NCBI GenBank assembly: GCA_018389105.1
Contig: JACATO010001080.1
Span: forward strand, 124,001 to 188,000
Direction of reading: 5' to 3'
Length of the DNA stretch: 64,000 bases
From: Nautilus pompilius
Taxonomy: Eukaryota > Mollusca > Cephalopoda > Nautilida > Nautilidae
The translations under genes were made by a program, and so were the position numbers. The first letter of the stretch is position 1, and every line of letters starts with the position of its first letter. Of the stretch, positions 1 to 12,452 are shown piece by piece. The notes beneath the pieces were generated by a model, which worked only from the letters and a program-made list of their open reading frames with translations, searched no databases and was not told the origin of the DNA.

Positions 1-234
1 CTTTGTTACTACTGAATTCGGTAAAGAATTTGATTCTTCCTACTACTCAACCTCCTAATGGTGATAATACCTCTGAATTGAATCCCTGCTAATATGCCAC
101 ATCTCATTGGAAGTCAGCTCTTGAGTATCTCCAGAAAACGATGCTTATGAGTTAGTTTAATTAATGTATGCTAATTACTAATATTTTAATAAATTTTACT
201 AATCTAAATATAATTTTAATGCATTAATAATTAA

Positions 235-400
235 GCTGCGTGGTTTGATGGTCCTGAGGGTCTTGGTTTGAATCTCATTTGAGCTTGGTTTGACACATCT
301 TCCTAACATCATTTCTTCTTGCTCTTCATCAGCTACTGCAAGGGTTTCTAGTATGGACTTTCTGTGGCAGGAGGAATATGGCTAACCTCTGCACCCTGTT
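235..400 (+). repeat. SINE family A, diverged fragment
   Basis: It contains a B-box-like GGTTTGAATCTC near 265-280 followed by the body segment TTCTTCTTGCTCTTCATCAG (about 310-335). That body matches, in reverse orientation, the copy at 42353-42578. The A box is weak. The tRNA-like head and shared body place it in the same family as the copies listed at 2395, 9983, 32366, 42353 and 52026. Confidence 0.45.
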
Positions 401-2394
401 CTTTTCTGCTAGGTGGATGCCTGTTGTGCCAGTGTCAGCATGCTGATTTGATGAAGAATTAAACTAGGTTCATCTTTTGAAGTTAGAAGGAGAATTAGCT
501 GCTTTCTTTGTTGTTAAGCTTCTGGTTTTAACTGCTAACCTGCGTTCATTCTTGCAGCTGTCCGGCCAGAGTTAATACTTGACAAATGATGAACAAAATA
601 GTGGCTGGTGACTTTTAGAGAGAAATATTAAGCTTTTTCGGGAAAAAGATGAGGCTGATATTTTAGAATGTTTGTCAATAAAGAAAACACGTCACCCTAA
701 AATGTATTCATTAAGACCCATAAACCTGTCGATAAAAGAAAAAACTTTGTTTTAGTAGTAATATTTTTCCCATTTAAAAATTTGTGATCATTTTTCTTTC
801 TTTTTTTTTTTTTTTGTTACTGTGCAAACACTTGATTGTTGTCCCCTTATCTGAAGGCAAGAAAGGGATAGTCACCTGGTTCTGGGTTTTACTGAGAAAT
901 CATCTGGCAGTCTCTGCATGAGTGAAGATAGATAATTTTGTAACATAGTAAATCTGCTGGTTGTCTTTTGCTAGATCAATTGTTTTGTTCCCACATTTAA
1001 AATGAAATCTCAATTAGAAAATAGCCATGAACCCTGTATTTGAATAAATGACAGATGCTGGATCTTTGGAATTTTTCTTTTTAGACAAAAGAAACAGTCT
1101 TCCTACAGGTAGAACAACAGAAAATGATATTTATTTGTATTAAACATCAATTAAGTCTTATTTTGAGGTGATTATTTTAAATTCCTTCTCTTTAAGTCTA
1201 GTTTAACCACAGATATGTCCAATCATCATATAGGTCAAGGTCAGATTATTGAGGGAAAAGCGTAGACTTTTAAAGGGGAAAAAATGCATAGTTATTTCCT
1301 TTTGTCATGCTTTTGCTGCAGTAGATCTCTTGTTAACCTGTTGATCATGAATAAACCATTTGTAGTTTTCTTCATCTTGCAACAGCAGTATTACCATGTA
1401 CTGTGGCATACACTATTGCAATGGAATTCAATTGCTGACACATATTTCCGTTCTTATCTTCTTGTCATTCATCACCCTGAAATTGCTTACACTGGTGTAA
1501 AATATATATTGATTCTATGGTGCACTGTGTGTGAGAGAGAGAGTGAGTGAGTGAATGCACATATACACACATCAAGAAAGTTAACAGTCAGCATGTATTA
1601 TAAGATATCTGTACCTGGAAAAGTCCACTGCTTCCATACTTTGCTGCTACTTTAATTTTTAAATTCCTTATTAATTAAAAGTATATATTTTATTTATTTT
1701 GAAAAACACAATGCAGAGGATGTTTGTATGGAATCTGAGAATGTTTCTGCCTGCCAAGAAACACGAAAACTTCCTTGTAGTAGAATGCTACGGAAGTTTC
1801 ATGTTCCGATTTACTAGATGTAGTCTACAGTTTATGATCCTGGATGACAAACTAAAATAATATTTACCATTGTGAAATCAGAGAGGATTGCATCCCTGCT
1901 GTTCAGGGAGGAATGGTTTTTGTAAAGTCATTTTTATAAAGAATAATTTTCCCTTTTGACATGAACGTGAAACAGTTATTAAATATTAAAAACCAGCCAT
2001 TGCTTTTTTCTGATATTTGCTTTTGATAGCATCTTTAAGTTAGTTGTAACTTTTGTATCTACATCAAATTTCAGATTATAGAATTTAGATTCACATTGAG
2101 ACAACTGATAGAAATAATGATATAAGAGTATATTTGAGCAAACTGGTCAAGGACTTTCCATTTAATGCTGAAGACAGATGTGCCAGGGCCCATGAGATAC
2201 AAAAATGACAATGCTTGTTATTTGTAACCATTACACCACTTAATGTATGTTTACATTTGCAGGCGATAATGTTTGCAGGAGCAGTAGTTATATTCTAACA
2301 TTTAACAATTTGCTAATAAATTGATTATATGTTAAATATTTGATATTTTATTGGTGAATCCACAATTATGATTCCAGTGTGGTGGTGGCGGTGT

Positions 2395-2670
2395 GTCATA
2401 CACCAATCACAACAATGAAAATAACCTTTACATATGGGAGGCAACCCTAGTGATTGAGTATAGTGCCATGGTTATCTGCTAGAAAATGTTGCCTATCTTG
2501 CATCACAAGTGGTCTGGCACTACCAACTTCAACAAGGAAATTCTTAATAGAACCCTTTAATTTTAGATAGGAGAAGAAACTCACACCGAACAAAGCTAAC
2601 TCTGACTAGAAATTGAACTCGGGCTCTTTTCCTTGCAAAAGGAGAGAGCTATAAGAAAGCCAGTAAGTAG
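2395..2670 (-). repeat. SINE family A copy, minus strand
   Basis: It shares body segments with the other copies: GGAGGCAACCCTAGTGATTG, AGTGCCATGGTTATCTGCTAG, and a segment like TTCTTAATAGAACCCTTTAA. It ends with a B-box complement, ATTGAACTCGGGCTC, near 2610. The 3' part of the tRNA-like head is degenerate. Its 2311-2380 flank also occurs near 28566-28640, so an additional repeat abuts it. Confidence 0.5.
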
Positions 2671-2874
2671 AGAAAAAACAAAAATTAATATTTAAAATTA
2701 CTACGATCATTAAATTCTAGTTAAAAAAATATTTGGAAAAAGTTTTTAAATTGCACGATGTTTTTCTTTCTCCTTTTTGATTCTTTGTCCTAACACCTGG
2801 CTTAAGGTCATTTTAGTAACTGACAGGAACTTCACCATCCTAGACTTTTCACCATACAAGTTGTTTTGCGTTTT

Positions 2875-4260
2875 TGGACGTGTGCGGATGATATGCCGAC
2901 ACACAATATGCCGATGGACTTTATGCTGACAATAATAGGAAACATAATATAATAATACATAATAATTTATTACAAACACAATATAAAACATCAACACAAA
3001 CATTCTGAAACAACCATAGAGATATAGTAAATTAATGATTGAAATGTATTTCAGTAAATCATAGAGAATTAAAATCATACTAGTCACAAATCACGAACAA
3101 TCACCCTCAGATATGTAAGTCCATCTTCAATGGTATAGTTTGCAACTAATGTCTTCAGACAGTTATTAGTAATGTTATAACTATTGTTTTGTGGCTTTGT
3201 GTTCAATCCCATTGCAGCCTGTTCAGTCAAAATTTCATTACTGGCTTGTTTCTTGGTTTTGCAATGAGCCTACAAATTGATGTGTGTGCGATCGCCATTT
3301 TTTGGTCGAAAGCTCAGTGCCAGTCCTTGAGAGAATTATTGGTACAGGGCAGATTGTCTTGGACTCTGCTGCTAACATTCCACATTTCAATCTCAAACAT
3401 CTGTTGCTTTTGTCTCCCTAGAGTAACAATACTAAGCCAAGTGCTCTAAAAATAGGTCAAAACATCTATTATTCTTTTATCCATTTCATTATTGAGAGAG
3501 GCAATCAGAGCATTAAATGTGTCAGTGACATCATTTGGTGGAACAAATGCAAATGGCTGTATACTTCTAATCAGTAGAGTATTTTCTGGTTCCATATACC
3601 ATGCTCGCAGTCAAAGAGACTGAATATTGCACCACAAACATTGAGCAAAGTAGAAAAAGCATCCAAAAACTGTGGTGGTTGGAAAATTCTTTCTGATGCT
3701 GTTCAGTACTGCCCATTCAAAGTCATGTTTCTAACATTCTTCATGTAACATGTAACTGAATATGATGTTGTATGTGTCCTCGGTTCTCCATTACACAATA
3801 AACCAAGAGTAGAGTGTGGGTTTCGTCAATAATAACATGGACAGTATACAGTTGGGTTCCTAAAGGTGTGCTGTCGAATGTACCATTGCAAAACCAGTGT
3901 TGCTTGGTGGACAAGGTGTCTAGATTTTTGGATTTTGTTAGTATGACCACTTGCTCATTTTCAAATGCCAAAAATGTTCTCCTCTGGTCATGAATTTTAG
4001 GTGTTTGCTTATATCGTCACTATCAGGGATTGTCCTCTTCCATCTAATTATTCGTGGCAATGTTTCCTTTTTAGGCAATGAGCCAACTTTGCTGTACATT
4101 TGTGTATGGTGCTACTAGTAGAAAAACAAATCATATTTAAAATATTCGACAAAACTATTTCACCCAAGAAAATGTGTAAATATGATTTTCTGTCCATTTT
4201 ATTTGTTTGTTAGTATAATGTCTGGCAGCATAAAGTCCGGCAGGATCAAATCTGATTACC
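2875..4260 (-). mobile_element. Decayed Mutator-like (MULE) DNA transposon with terminal inverted repeats
   Basis: Translating the minus strand gives the MULE transposase core in pieces. The frame at 3741-3971 contains WFCNGTFDSTP, then QLYTVH and LLLVYCVM, the layout of the MULE domain start (W-x-x-DGTF ... QLY-x-x-H ... P-L-x-Y-x-L). Around 3640-3720 another frame reads DFEWAVLNSIRKNFP followed by GCFFYFAQ, matching the family's DFE-x-A ... GC-x-F-H-F-x-Q block. Near 3320-3350 CTNNSLKDWH matches the C-terminal TNN-x-x-E-x-WH motif. Frameshifts and stops break it. The first catalytic Asp is Asn here. The sequence GGACTTTATGCTG near 2915 recurs inverted near 4223-4240 (CAGCATAAAGTCC), consistent with terminal inverted repeats. 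Exact ends are uncertain. Confidence 0.75.
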
Positions 4261-5393
4261 ATTTTTTGGGTATATTATAGTGAAGTCATTCTACCAAGAC
4301 ATTGTTTATATTTCTTCATTGCCACATGAAGGAAGTATGACTCATTGATTTGATCACATTTGGAGTTTGGTGTACCATCCAAAACATTTAAATTTTATTA
4401 GAGTTTTAAACATTTTTTTAAAGTTATGACAGATGTACTTTTGTATTTATATAAGTTTTTCTGTTGGTGCAGTAAAATCTTTCTGTCTCAATCTGTAGCA
4501 TTGATTATCTTCATTTTCAGCAAATTTTCATACACAAAGATATACTTTGAAATGTTTGTTGATTTAGCTATGTTTTGATGTTTAACAAAAAACTTGGCAG
4601 CACCCAACTTAACTTAAACTTAAAAGCAAAATGGCAAAGCAATAAGGTAACAGTAAAAACTAAATTAAAAATACATGGATATTTAACAACGTTTCACTAT
4701 CAACAGAATAGACCGACTAAAGCCACAAACAAAATTCCACACTTGCAACAAGCTCAGCAGGTGTTTTTATACATGTAGGAGACTTTCAATTTAAATACAC
4801 AATTGGTTCTTTATTTACATATAAGTATCATATAACTGTTTATGACAGTTTATTTAATTAAATGTCATTTGTGTTTGGCTGCTTCCATTGTAAAAAGAAT
4901 CCAAGGTATGATGGAATGCAGAGTAGTGCACATTTGTTGGGCATGGGAAACATAGTCCTTCATGATTAAACTGCTTTGAATTTAGGGCACAAGCTTTTTG
5001 TTTGGAGAACGGGAGGCTAAGTTTTCAATGAACTACAAGCTTCTGATTATTGAATTTATTTATGCATAACGTTTTTAAATGAGCAAAACAAGTCCACTCT
5101 ATTAGTCCCTTTTAACAAAAATGTGCTTGTAATTTGCATTTTTAAAAATTTTTCCTTATATATTTAAGTACCTGTTGTGCTTGTCACACCTGTAGAGTTT
5201 TAGTTTTTTTTTTTATTTTTAGTTGGAGGCTATTTTGTTGATTAGAAATATCAAGGCATAATTTGATTTTTCTATGTTGCCTTTATTCTCCGCAATTATT
5301 ATAGTTTTAATCTTTATAAGTGGGGTAAAAATAGTGGCACTGATATCGTTAGTTGTCAGAAGAAGAGCAATGTTGGTGGGGTCTGCTTGGACC

Positions 5394-5421
5394 CTCTCTC
5401 CCTCTCTCTCTCTCTCTCTCT
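5394..5421. repeat. TC microsatellite
   Basis: This is an uninterrupted CT/TC dinucleotide run seen directly. It makes the short frames over it low-complexity and not credible as genes. Confidence 0.9.
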
Positions 5422-5599
5422 GTGGCAACTCATGCAGATCATATGAGTTGCTGAGCACCCACCCTTTGCAGCATTCATGTGATTGTGCAGAAATAATAGT
5501 CACTATACAACAGCCAGATCAAAGCATGGGAGTGGATGAATATGAGTGTGGGACTGCACATAAATCACTGGTGTTAGAGATTTGCATACTGTCTGCCAG

Positions 5600-5965
5600 C
5601 AGGTACATGCAATTTCTCATCCACTATGGGATCCATCTTTCATGACAATGATTTAAAGCATACAACCAGTGTGGTGAAAAACTATCTGGAACGTAAAGAG
5701 GCTGATGGAACACTTACAAAGTTGCTTTGGCCAGCATAAAGTTTTGTTATGGATATCGTTGAGGCTATATGGGGTTATATAATTACTGAGAAAGTCAAAC
5801 GGCAATAAAACACCTTGGATAAATTATGGAAAGAGCTGCAGGATATTTGGAACAACATTCCACAGTCAAACATTGATAACCCGTATGGGAGCATGAACCC
5901 TGTTTTCATGCTCCGTATAAAGCAAAGGGCTCAAATGCACTTTACAATGTATTTATCTTGATTTT
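5600..5965 (+). pseudogene. Tc1/mariner-type transposase C-terminal remnant
   Basis: Reading + strand frames gives FHDNDLKHTTSVVKNYLERK, then a segment like LLWPA, then IVEAIWGYI and KLWKELQDIWNNIP. This is the order of the Tc1-type DDE domain end: the QDND-x-KH motif with the second catalytic Asp, the WPAQSPDLNPIE-x-x-W block (its middle is damaged here) and the conserved WNNIP-x-x-x-I helix. In-frame stops after KVKRQ and in the SPDLN block show it is dead. I could not identify the element's ends or N-terminal half. Some overlap with the sequence upstream to about 5470 is possible. Confidence 0.72.
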
Positions 5966-8794
5966 CTACATTTTTTGTAATAATTTATTGTTTGCATATT
6001 ATATTCGTTGCTCATTTGCAGTTCATTTTTATGCTTGTGTTTTCATTAGTATTTTCAGTACTGTGTGCATATATTAAAATCTTACATTTAAATGCACAAG
6101 CCATATTTGCTAAATAATATCTAGATAAAGGATTTGTGCTGGCTGTCATCTTTTTTTAAAATCTTGCAAAAAAAAAATATGCTTCATCGCATTTGATGTG
6201 TCCTGTTTGCAGAGGGGCAAGAAATCAGTCAATTTATGTAAAGCCAACTATCCAAGGTACCTTTAAAGGAGTTAGATTTATCACATTTTACTGCTTGTAA
6301 AGGCAGGAGACTATTTCATATAAGTGCCACTCTATCACTAAAAACCAACAAAACATCTACAGACGACCTACCTGCTGTCCTTGTCTTTGCGAAGGTTTAG
6401 GGTTGTATCCCTGTAGCCTGAGATAACCAAAGAGGGAAAGAGATTTATTTGTGCTCTTTACCTATAAAATTTTTAATGCCTGTGGATCAGATTTGGAAGT
6501 TTGATTTGCACTGATCTATTAAGATTCTTTATTCGTCAAATTGTTTTAGTGAATCACCTCTGCATCCTTTCCAATATTGCTAGCGAGATGTACACATTGA
6601 ATTACTATCCTGTTGTATGATTTGCTCCTGTATGTTAATTACATAATTATTTGCACAGCTAATTCAGTGTGATATGAAGGTGTTTCCATAATTTTGCTCG
6701 TGTACTGTGTGTTTAGTGTAGTTTACTCAAGGATAGTGTGCATAAGTAAAAAGGCGTAAGACTTGGCGATGATGACATTAGTTTCTTTTTTATGCTCATT
6801 TAATTTATGAGTAAACACTGAACTCATGGTTTGTTCCCATCACAAAATACAACATTGCCTCTGCTTTTTAGCATTACCAGTGTTGGTATTGCTTCACAAG
6901 TGGCAGCACAATACTCATTTGCAAATGGAGTCTATTGTGAATAGTGTGCTTTGGGAAAGAGCTATGATGTAGTTTCTCACAAAAGAGGCTATAAGCTCTT
7001 GAAACATTTCATGTGCAACTGCAGAATGTCTGGCCCCAATTATATTTTCTTCAGTAGAAAGATTAACATTGAACGCAAGCATTATATCAGAAACTATGAC
7101 AGCTAACAAAGTATGTTTGGCTGAGCTGATTTGAAGTTCTTCTTTTGGGCTTGTTCTTGTATTTCAGTGGGGGGGTTATATCTCATTGGAGGAATAAAAT
7201 CACTCGTCTATCTGAACAGTGGTTGTCTCATAATCAGTTAGGCCTCAATACTCTATCTCTCAAACTTGGAATGTTTTGTTTGGTGGATGCTTAAAGCGAA
7301 ACCTTACTCTGCCAATAATATAAAAGGGGTATAAAAATGTATTACACTGGTTATAATCACTTATTGAATCTAAAGAAATACCTACATACATGACTGCCAC
7401 TTTAACTTTAGCTTTACACAATGATAGAACTACAGGGTTGTTATGTGGTGACATTGAAAATGTAAGGTATGGAATCTGAAGAAGGGTTCGTCCTATCTGC
7501 CAATAACAATAAGGAAAACCTTCTCATTAGATAATTTGTTACAGCTGACCCCTCCATATTAAATATGGGCACAATTTTCCTCCTCCTTTTTTTTCTGGAC
7601 ATTTGAATTGCAACTTTTATTGTTATTGTGCCAGGGCCAGCAGCTTTAATTTAATTAGTTGTTGTGGTGAAGGAGAGTAACCAGGCTTTAATCAGTTCAG
7701 ACTTTAACCCTGTGATGTAAGCATGCAAGAATGCGAGTTGTGATACACATTTTACTTGTGGCTGTGGCCAAATGTTGACAGGAAATAGCATGCCTAACAA
7801 TTATGAAAGATCAAAAAAAAGGTCCTGAAGCCTGAATTTCCTTTGGTAGATGGGGTGTGGAGAGTTATCATTATTAGAAAATTTGCTTGCTAAGAAGTGA
7901 GAAATCAAGGAAAATTTTTATTTACTTATTTTTTCAAACTCTAAATCCTTGATTGTCTCCCCTTTCAGCAGAGACAATGATAGATAGGTAGGTTTTCATT
8001 GTACAAGCTGTATCGTAATGTTAAATTGGAAAACTATAATCACGTATAATGTCAGTTTTTTTGCTGCATGTTTGCGTTGGTAATGCTTAAATCACCTCAG
8101 TGTTTGGTGACTAGTCTTGTAACGCTATTATTTTGAAGTCATTTACTAAAATGACTTTGAAGGAGAGCACAATGGGAAGATAATTAAAAATACTTTAGAC
8201 AGTGACTCAGGAATGCTTTCCTGATACTCAATGCACCTTGTACATGCCACTAATGATAGTTTCAGCAGTTGAATCCTTGTACCTGTTGACCTCATTTTCT
8301 CAAGTGGGGTTGATGACAAGCATAGGAGAAAAAAATTCCATTCTTGTGTGAGTCTTATCGTTTCCCGCCATCATGCATCACGATTAATAAGTAGCAAGGT
8401 TTCAGAATTTGGGCCACTTAACCATAATATTTACTTTTCCCTCTTTCTTTCCTGTTTTTCTCTTTGTTTCTTCTTGGCTAATTTCAAAGTAAATACTGTA
8501 ATGCAATATACTAATAGATATTTAAAGGCAGGGTGGTTATTACACTGGTCTAAAGAAGTTTTTGTGGCACCAGATATATTTTCAGTCATTTAAGAGAGTT
8601 AGCTAACTCAATTCCAGTGCTTTTTTTTTCTTTTTTAAGATAGATTACCTTTATTTATCCTTAGATTAAGCATAGTTGACTGCATATTATTTAATCACAG
8701 GGATTTCTAATGTGGTCCATCGGATTGCCTGTTTGACCACTATCAGAAGTCAAGCATATCCTTGAAGTTTAAATTTTCTTTGTATTTAAGGTGC

Positions 8795-8925
8795 CTTTTC
8801 ATAGTGGTTAAAGACACCAGCAGTCACTTTAGCTCTGAAACACAACACTCAGAGTGGGCAGCTTGTTAATGTAACAGAACCCAATTGTCAGGATGGTTCA
8901 GTTCCATGGGGATCCAGACAACATT
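8795..8925 (+). repeat. tRNA-like SINE head
   Basis: A TAGTGGTTAAAGAC segment near 8803-8816 resembles an RNA polymerase III A box. GATGGTTCAGTTCCATG near 8892-8908 resembles a B box. Spacing is longer than in a simple tRNA, and the sequence does not fold as a normal tRNA by eye, so I call it a SINE head and not a tRNA gene. No second copy of its body was identified with certainty. Confidence 0.35.
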
Positions 8926-9982
8926 GGGTGTCTAGCCAAGGGCTTGCTTTTCTCTTGGTCTTTCCCAGCACTCCACATGGGATACTCCTCTTCCAGGTAT
9001 CCTGCCCATCTTCCACTGTTAATAAGAAGAGTACTGGGCAGCAGCATTTCTGTTTTCTTTCAAGTAGACTGTCTCTGACTGAAATGTGGCTTTGGAGGCC
9101 TCAGCTGAAAATCCCATTTGGGCATGCATAACAATAGCAGCTGCAAGAACTACACAAGTTTTTACATTATGTTTAACTTTATACCAAGTTCTCCTGACAT
9201 CCTTCTGGCCGGCTCACTCTGTCTGGAATGCATTGCTTTTGTGTCTGTGTGTCTCCAGTTTGCCGCTGCCGCAGTAGCAGCATTTGTTGCAACAACATGA
9301 CCAAGGTCTGTTGTTTAATTGAACCCCCCCACACACACACACGCCAGTTTAATACGATTGTAACGATTCTATTTTTTGCTGGGTTTCACTGGAACGACAT
9401 ATGCTGATTATACCTATATTTGAAAGAATAACTTTATTAGCTAACTTACTTTACTCAAGCAGTTTGCCATTTTGCTTTTGTTTTCTCGCTAAAACTTGCA
9501 CGGTTAGTGACATGAACTCTGGTTAGACTAATTAAAACAGAAAAATGTCTTGCATCATTTCCCCCGGTGAATTTATATTAAGGAATATAACAAAAATAAA
9601 AAGAAATTGCATATGTAGTGCTGGCGGCGTGATTTTGGTGGTACATTCATTGTGAAATCTCGTCTTTTAGATAGATAACTCTTTGTGAGGGAAGGAGAAA
9701 GACAGGAAAATATATATGTATAAAATTTTGCAGTAAAGTAATGAAAGACAAGTTTGCTAGATCTATTACAGTGTTATTCACAGATTTGGCAGAATAACTA
9801 TACTTATATTTCTCGATGTCCTGTTCCATTTCAGATGTTACTTATCTCCATTGTTGCCGGTAGAGAATGTTTTTTCTGGAAACTCATTGCGAGTAAATTC
9901 TGAGAGAGAAAAATCTATAAGCTACAAACCTGATAACATTAGCATAGCAGCAACATCTTTCCAATTGTCTATTAATGCATAC

Positions 9983-10280
9983 AGGGGAGACAACCCTGGC
10001 GAGGGAAATGTAGTGTCATAGTTTTTTTCGTCAAGGAAGTATTTCCAGTTTTGTGCTGTAGGGGGAGGTGTTGGCATTTCTGGACAGTAAGGAAGTCCCC
10101 ATTAAAGTTGTTCATTTTTTAAGACGTTGGAGGAGCCTAATGGCTGATAAAAAAAAAAAAGAAGAGTTAGAAGAAATGCAATGGAGGCACATAAAACCAA
10201 GTTGGTCTTCTGTGGGAATTGAACTTGGGCCCTCAACCTTATAGCAGCCTTGTTGCCTACTGCGCCATCCCTAGCTAGCA
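9983..10280 (-). repeat. SINE family A copy, minus strand
   Basis: It starts with GGGGAGACAACCCTGGCGAG and ends with the reverse complement of a tRNA-like head: GAATTGAACTTGGGCCCTC (B box) near 10217 and CTACTGCGCCATCC (A box) near 10257-10270. Internal segments match the copies at 2395, 42353 and 52026. It is one of the better-preserved copies. Confidence 0.62.
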
Positions 10281-11608
10281 TTTATTTTTAAAATGTCGGT
10301 AAGTTTTAGTAGCAAGAAAACTTGAATTTTAACAAAAGGCGAACCAGCGGTAGAAGCATTAAAGGAAAATGATGTACAAACCTAACCAACTACTTAAAAC
10401 TTCGCGTGAAACCATCTTTAACAAAAATACAAGTCCGGAAAGTTATATTAGTTTTTTTAAATACCTGATGTTAAACGAACAGAAATGGATACATGGAAGA
10501 AAAAATTGGAATAATTACTGAGTTTGTATTTGTTGTGCGGAGGGATATATTTTACCACTTTCTTTTTCTTTTTGGTTTTCTTGTGTTTGTTAAAATCAGG
10601 ATGCTGGTTTTGTTCTACTTAATAAAATTAAGGATTATGTATCCCAAGTTTTGCATATTCCATCTGGTTCCACTAAACCTGAACTTATTAAAGAACGCTG
10701 TATGCAAAGCACCTTGAAAGATGCCTTCAAAGGTATTACATATAGATATATTTATATATCCTTGACTTACAAAAGTTCACAAACCTACTGTATTGTTTGC
10801 TACGCTTAACATCATTATCTTGGTGCACTTCCCAGTTGACTTTTCACAACCTACTGCTGTCACCATTCAAGACACATTCCATTTGTTTGCCAATGATTAA
10901 AGGCTGTAATTTCCATAGCATAATATCCTGTGCAGCTTTGATATCTTTTTATTGCTGTTGCCCCCATGGATAAACTATTGATGTTTGTATTAAAAAATCG
11001 TGCAACCATGTTTATTCTCCTCTGCTACCTGGAAAGGTGATGCATAAAGCACTTGTACTATCTGCCATTAATGTGTTGTTTTTTTTTTTGTTATTTCTGA
11101 GAAGATCGATCCATACTTGTGTACCATTGATATGTTGATGATGTGTTCACTGCGTTTTTCTTCCAAAGAATCCAGCAGAACAAATCTTATATTAGCTCAG
11201 TGTAACCAAACATTCAGTTTACTTTAAAGTTTGAGAAAGAGGCTGGGATATTCCATTGTGTGGAAACCTTGCGTTTATCAGTTTAACAATGAAGTGGTAT
11301 TCATCACTAAATTGTTTTGGCAGAATGTGAGTCTAAGGTTTTATCTGGACTTTTATCTAGGAAACCTATTATAGCACCAAAGAAAGAATGTTAATTTAGT
11401 GATTCTGTTTTTGACTCTGTATGGTTCAGTTACAAAAACATCTAGTTAAATTGTCTAACAATGAAAATTTGCTTCAGATGCCTATCTACAATTCATTGTT
11501 TATTTAAGAACTAGATTCTGGCTCCCCCCCCTCCCGACAGGTCGCATTTTTTATTGTATAAAATGTCAATATTTGTGGCTGCTTACTTGGAAAAAACTAT
11601 TCATTGTA

Positions 11609-11808
11609 GGGGAGACCTCCAGGACTGGTTGCCACAGAGCTAAGTTGTTACAGTGGCAGTAATTTTTAATTAAACACACAGATGAGCTTATCATCAATGC
11701 TACTTTTTTCACCTTTTTTAATGTCAATTATAACCTCATCTATACACCTAATTAGGAATTACTGGTGCTGTAACAACTTATCTTTATAACAACTAGTGTG
11801 GTCTCCCT
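11609..11808. repeat. Inverted-repeat MITE, family B copy 1
   Basis: The element begins GGGGAGACC and ends GGTCTCCCT. Inside, GTTGTTACAG and TAATTTTTAATTAAAC on the left correspond, inverted, to TAATTAGGAATTACTGGTGC and TGTAACAAC on the right. That makes long imperfect terminal inverted repeats with a short core and no coding capacity. Related copies lie at 28803-28949, 28965-29054 (right half only) and 33963-34123. Confidence 0.65.
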
Positions 11809-12452
11809 CTTAAGAGGAGGTTGGAAAAGGAACATTCAGCTGTTCTTGATCAGAGAGCTATCAAGTTCAGTTACAAATTCTGTTTGGATGGTTTTAGGAT
11901 GTTGGCCAGATCCTCAACTGATTTAGAACTTCAACTTATAGAATCTCACTTTATTTTTAATTCATCTGTTTCTTATTAAATGAAACTGATCCACTCAGTT
12001 GTTGTTATTCTTCCTATAAGTTACTGTATGTGCACATACTTCATATATTAAACACCATTTTTAAAAATGTTATTTGTTTACCTCTAAAGCTCTGCTGCTG
12101 AACATTCATAACCAAAGCATATTTGCTTTAGCGTTTATCTATTTATTATATTGAACTATTTAAAGGATTGGTCGAAAAAATAATGGACTTGGTTAGCATT
12201 CAGATCCAGCAGCAGCAGCAGCTGTTAATAATAACAATACAAGATATCTGCTGCAAAACAGAATCTTCAGCAAACAGACAACTCTGATAGTTGCAAGTCC
12301 ACAGTTCTAAAAGCAGACCTTGATGACGGCAAAGCCAGGGAAATCACCACATAAATTTGGCTTGAATCTTCCTTTTTGTCAAACATTTTGTTTTCAGTAT
12401 AATTGATATATTAAAAAAAAAAAATCTTTTTTTTTTTCTTAAATATTTCTAG

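Larger units (their letters stand above)
1..12452. other. Upstream intron or 5' flank of the SKAP-like gene
   Basis: No convincing exon is visible here. The exon at 12453 enters in phase 1, so at least one coding exon with the start codon must lie upstream, either in this stretch as a very short exon I could not identify or before the window. What can be recognised is repeat material: SINE copies near 235-400, 2395-2670, 8795-8920 and 9983-10280, a MULE transposon at about 2875-4260, a Tc1-type remnant at about 5600-5965, a TC microsatellite at 5394-5421 and an inverted-repeat MITE at 11609-11808. The rest is A+T-rich unique-looking sequence in which I see nothing. Confidence 0.6.

Noticed and set aside
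10265..10290. ATGTCG followed by GTAAGT as a possible first coding exon
   Set aside because: It would exit in phase 0, but the exon at 12453 needs one carried base; there is also no promoter context and it sits at the edge of a SINE.
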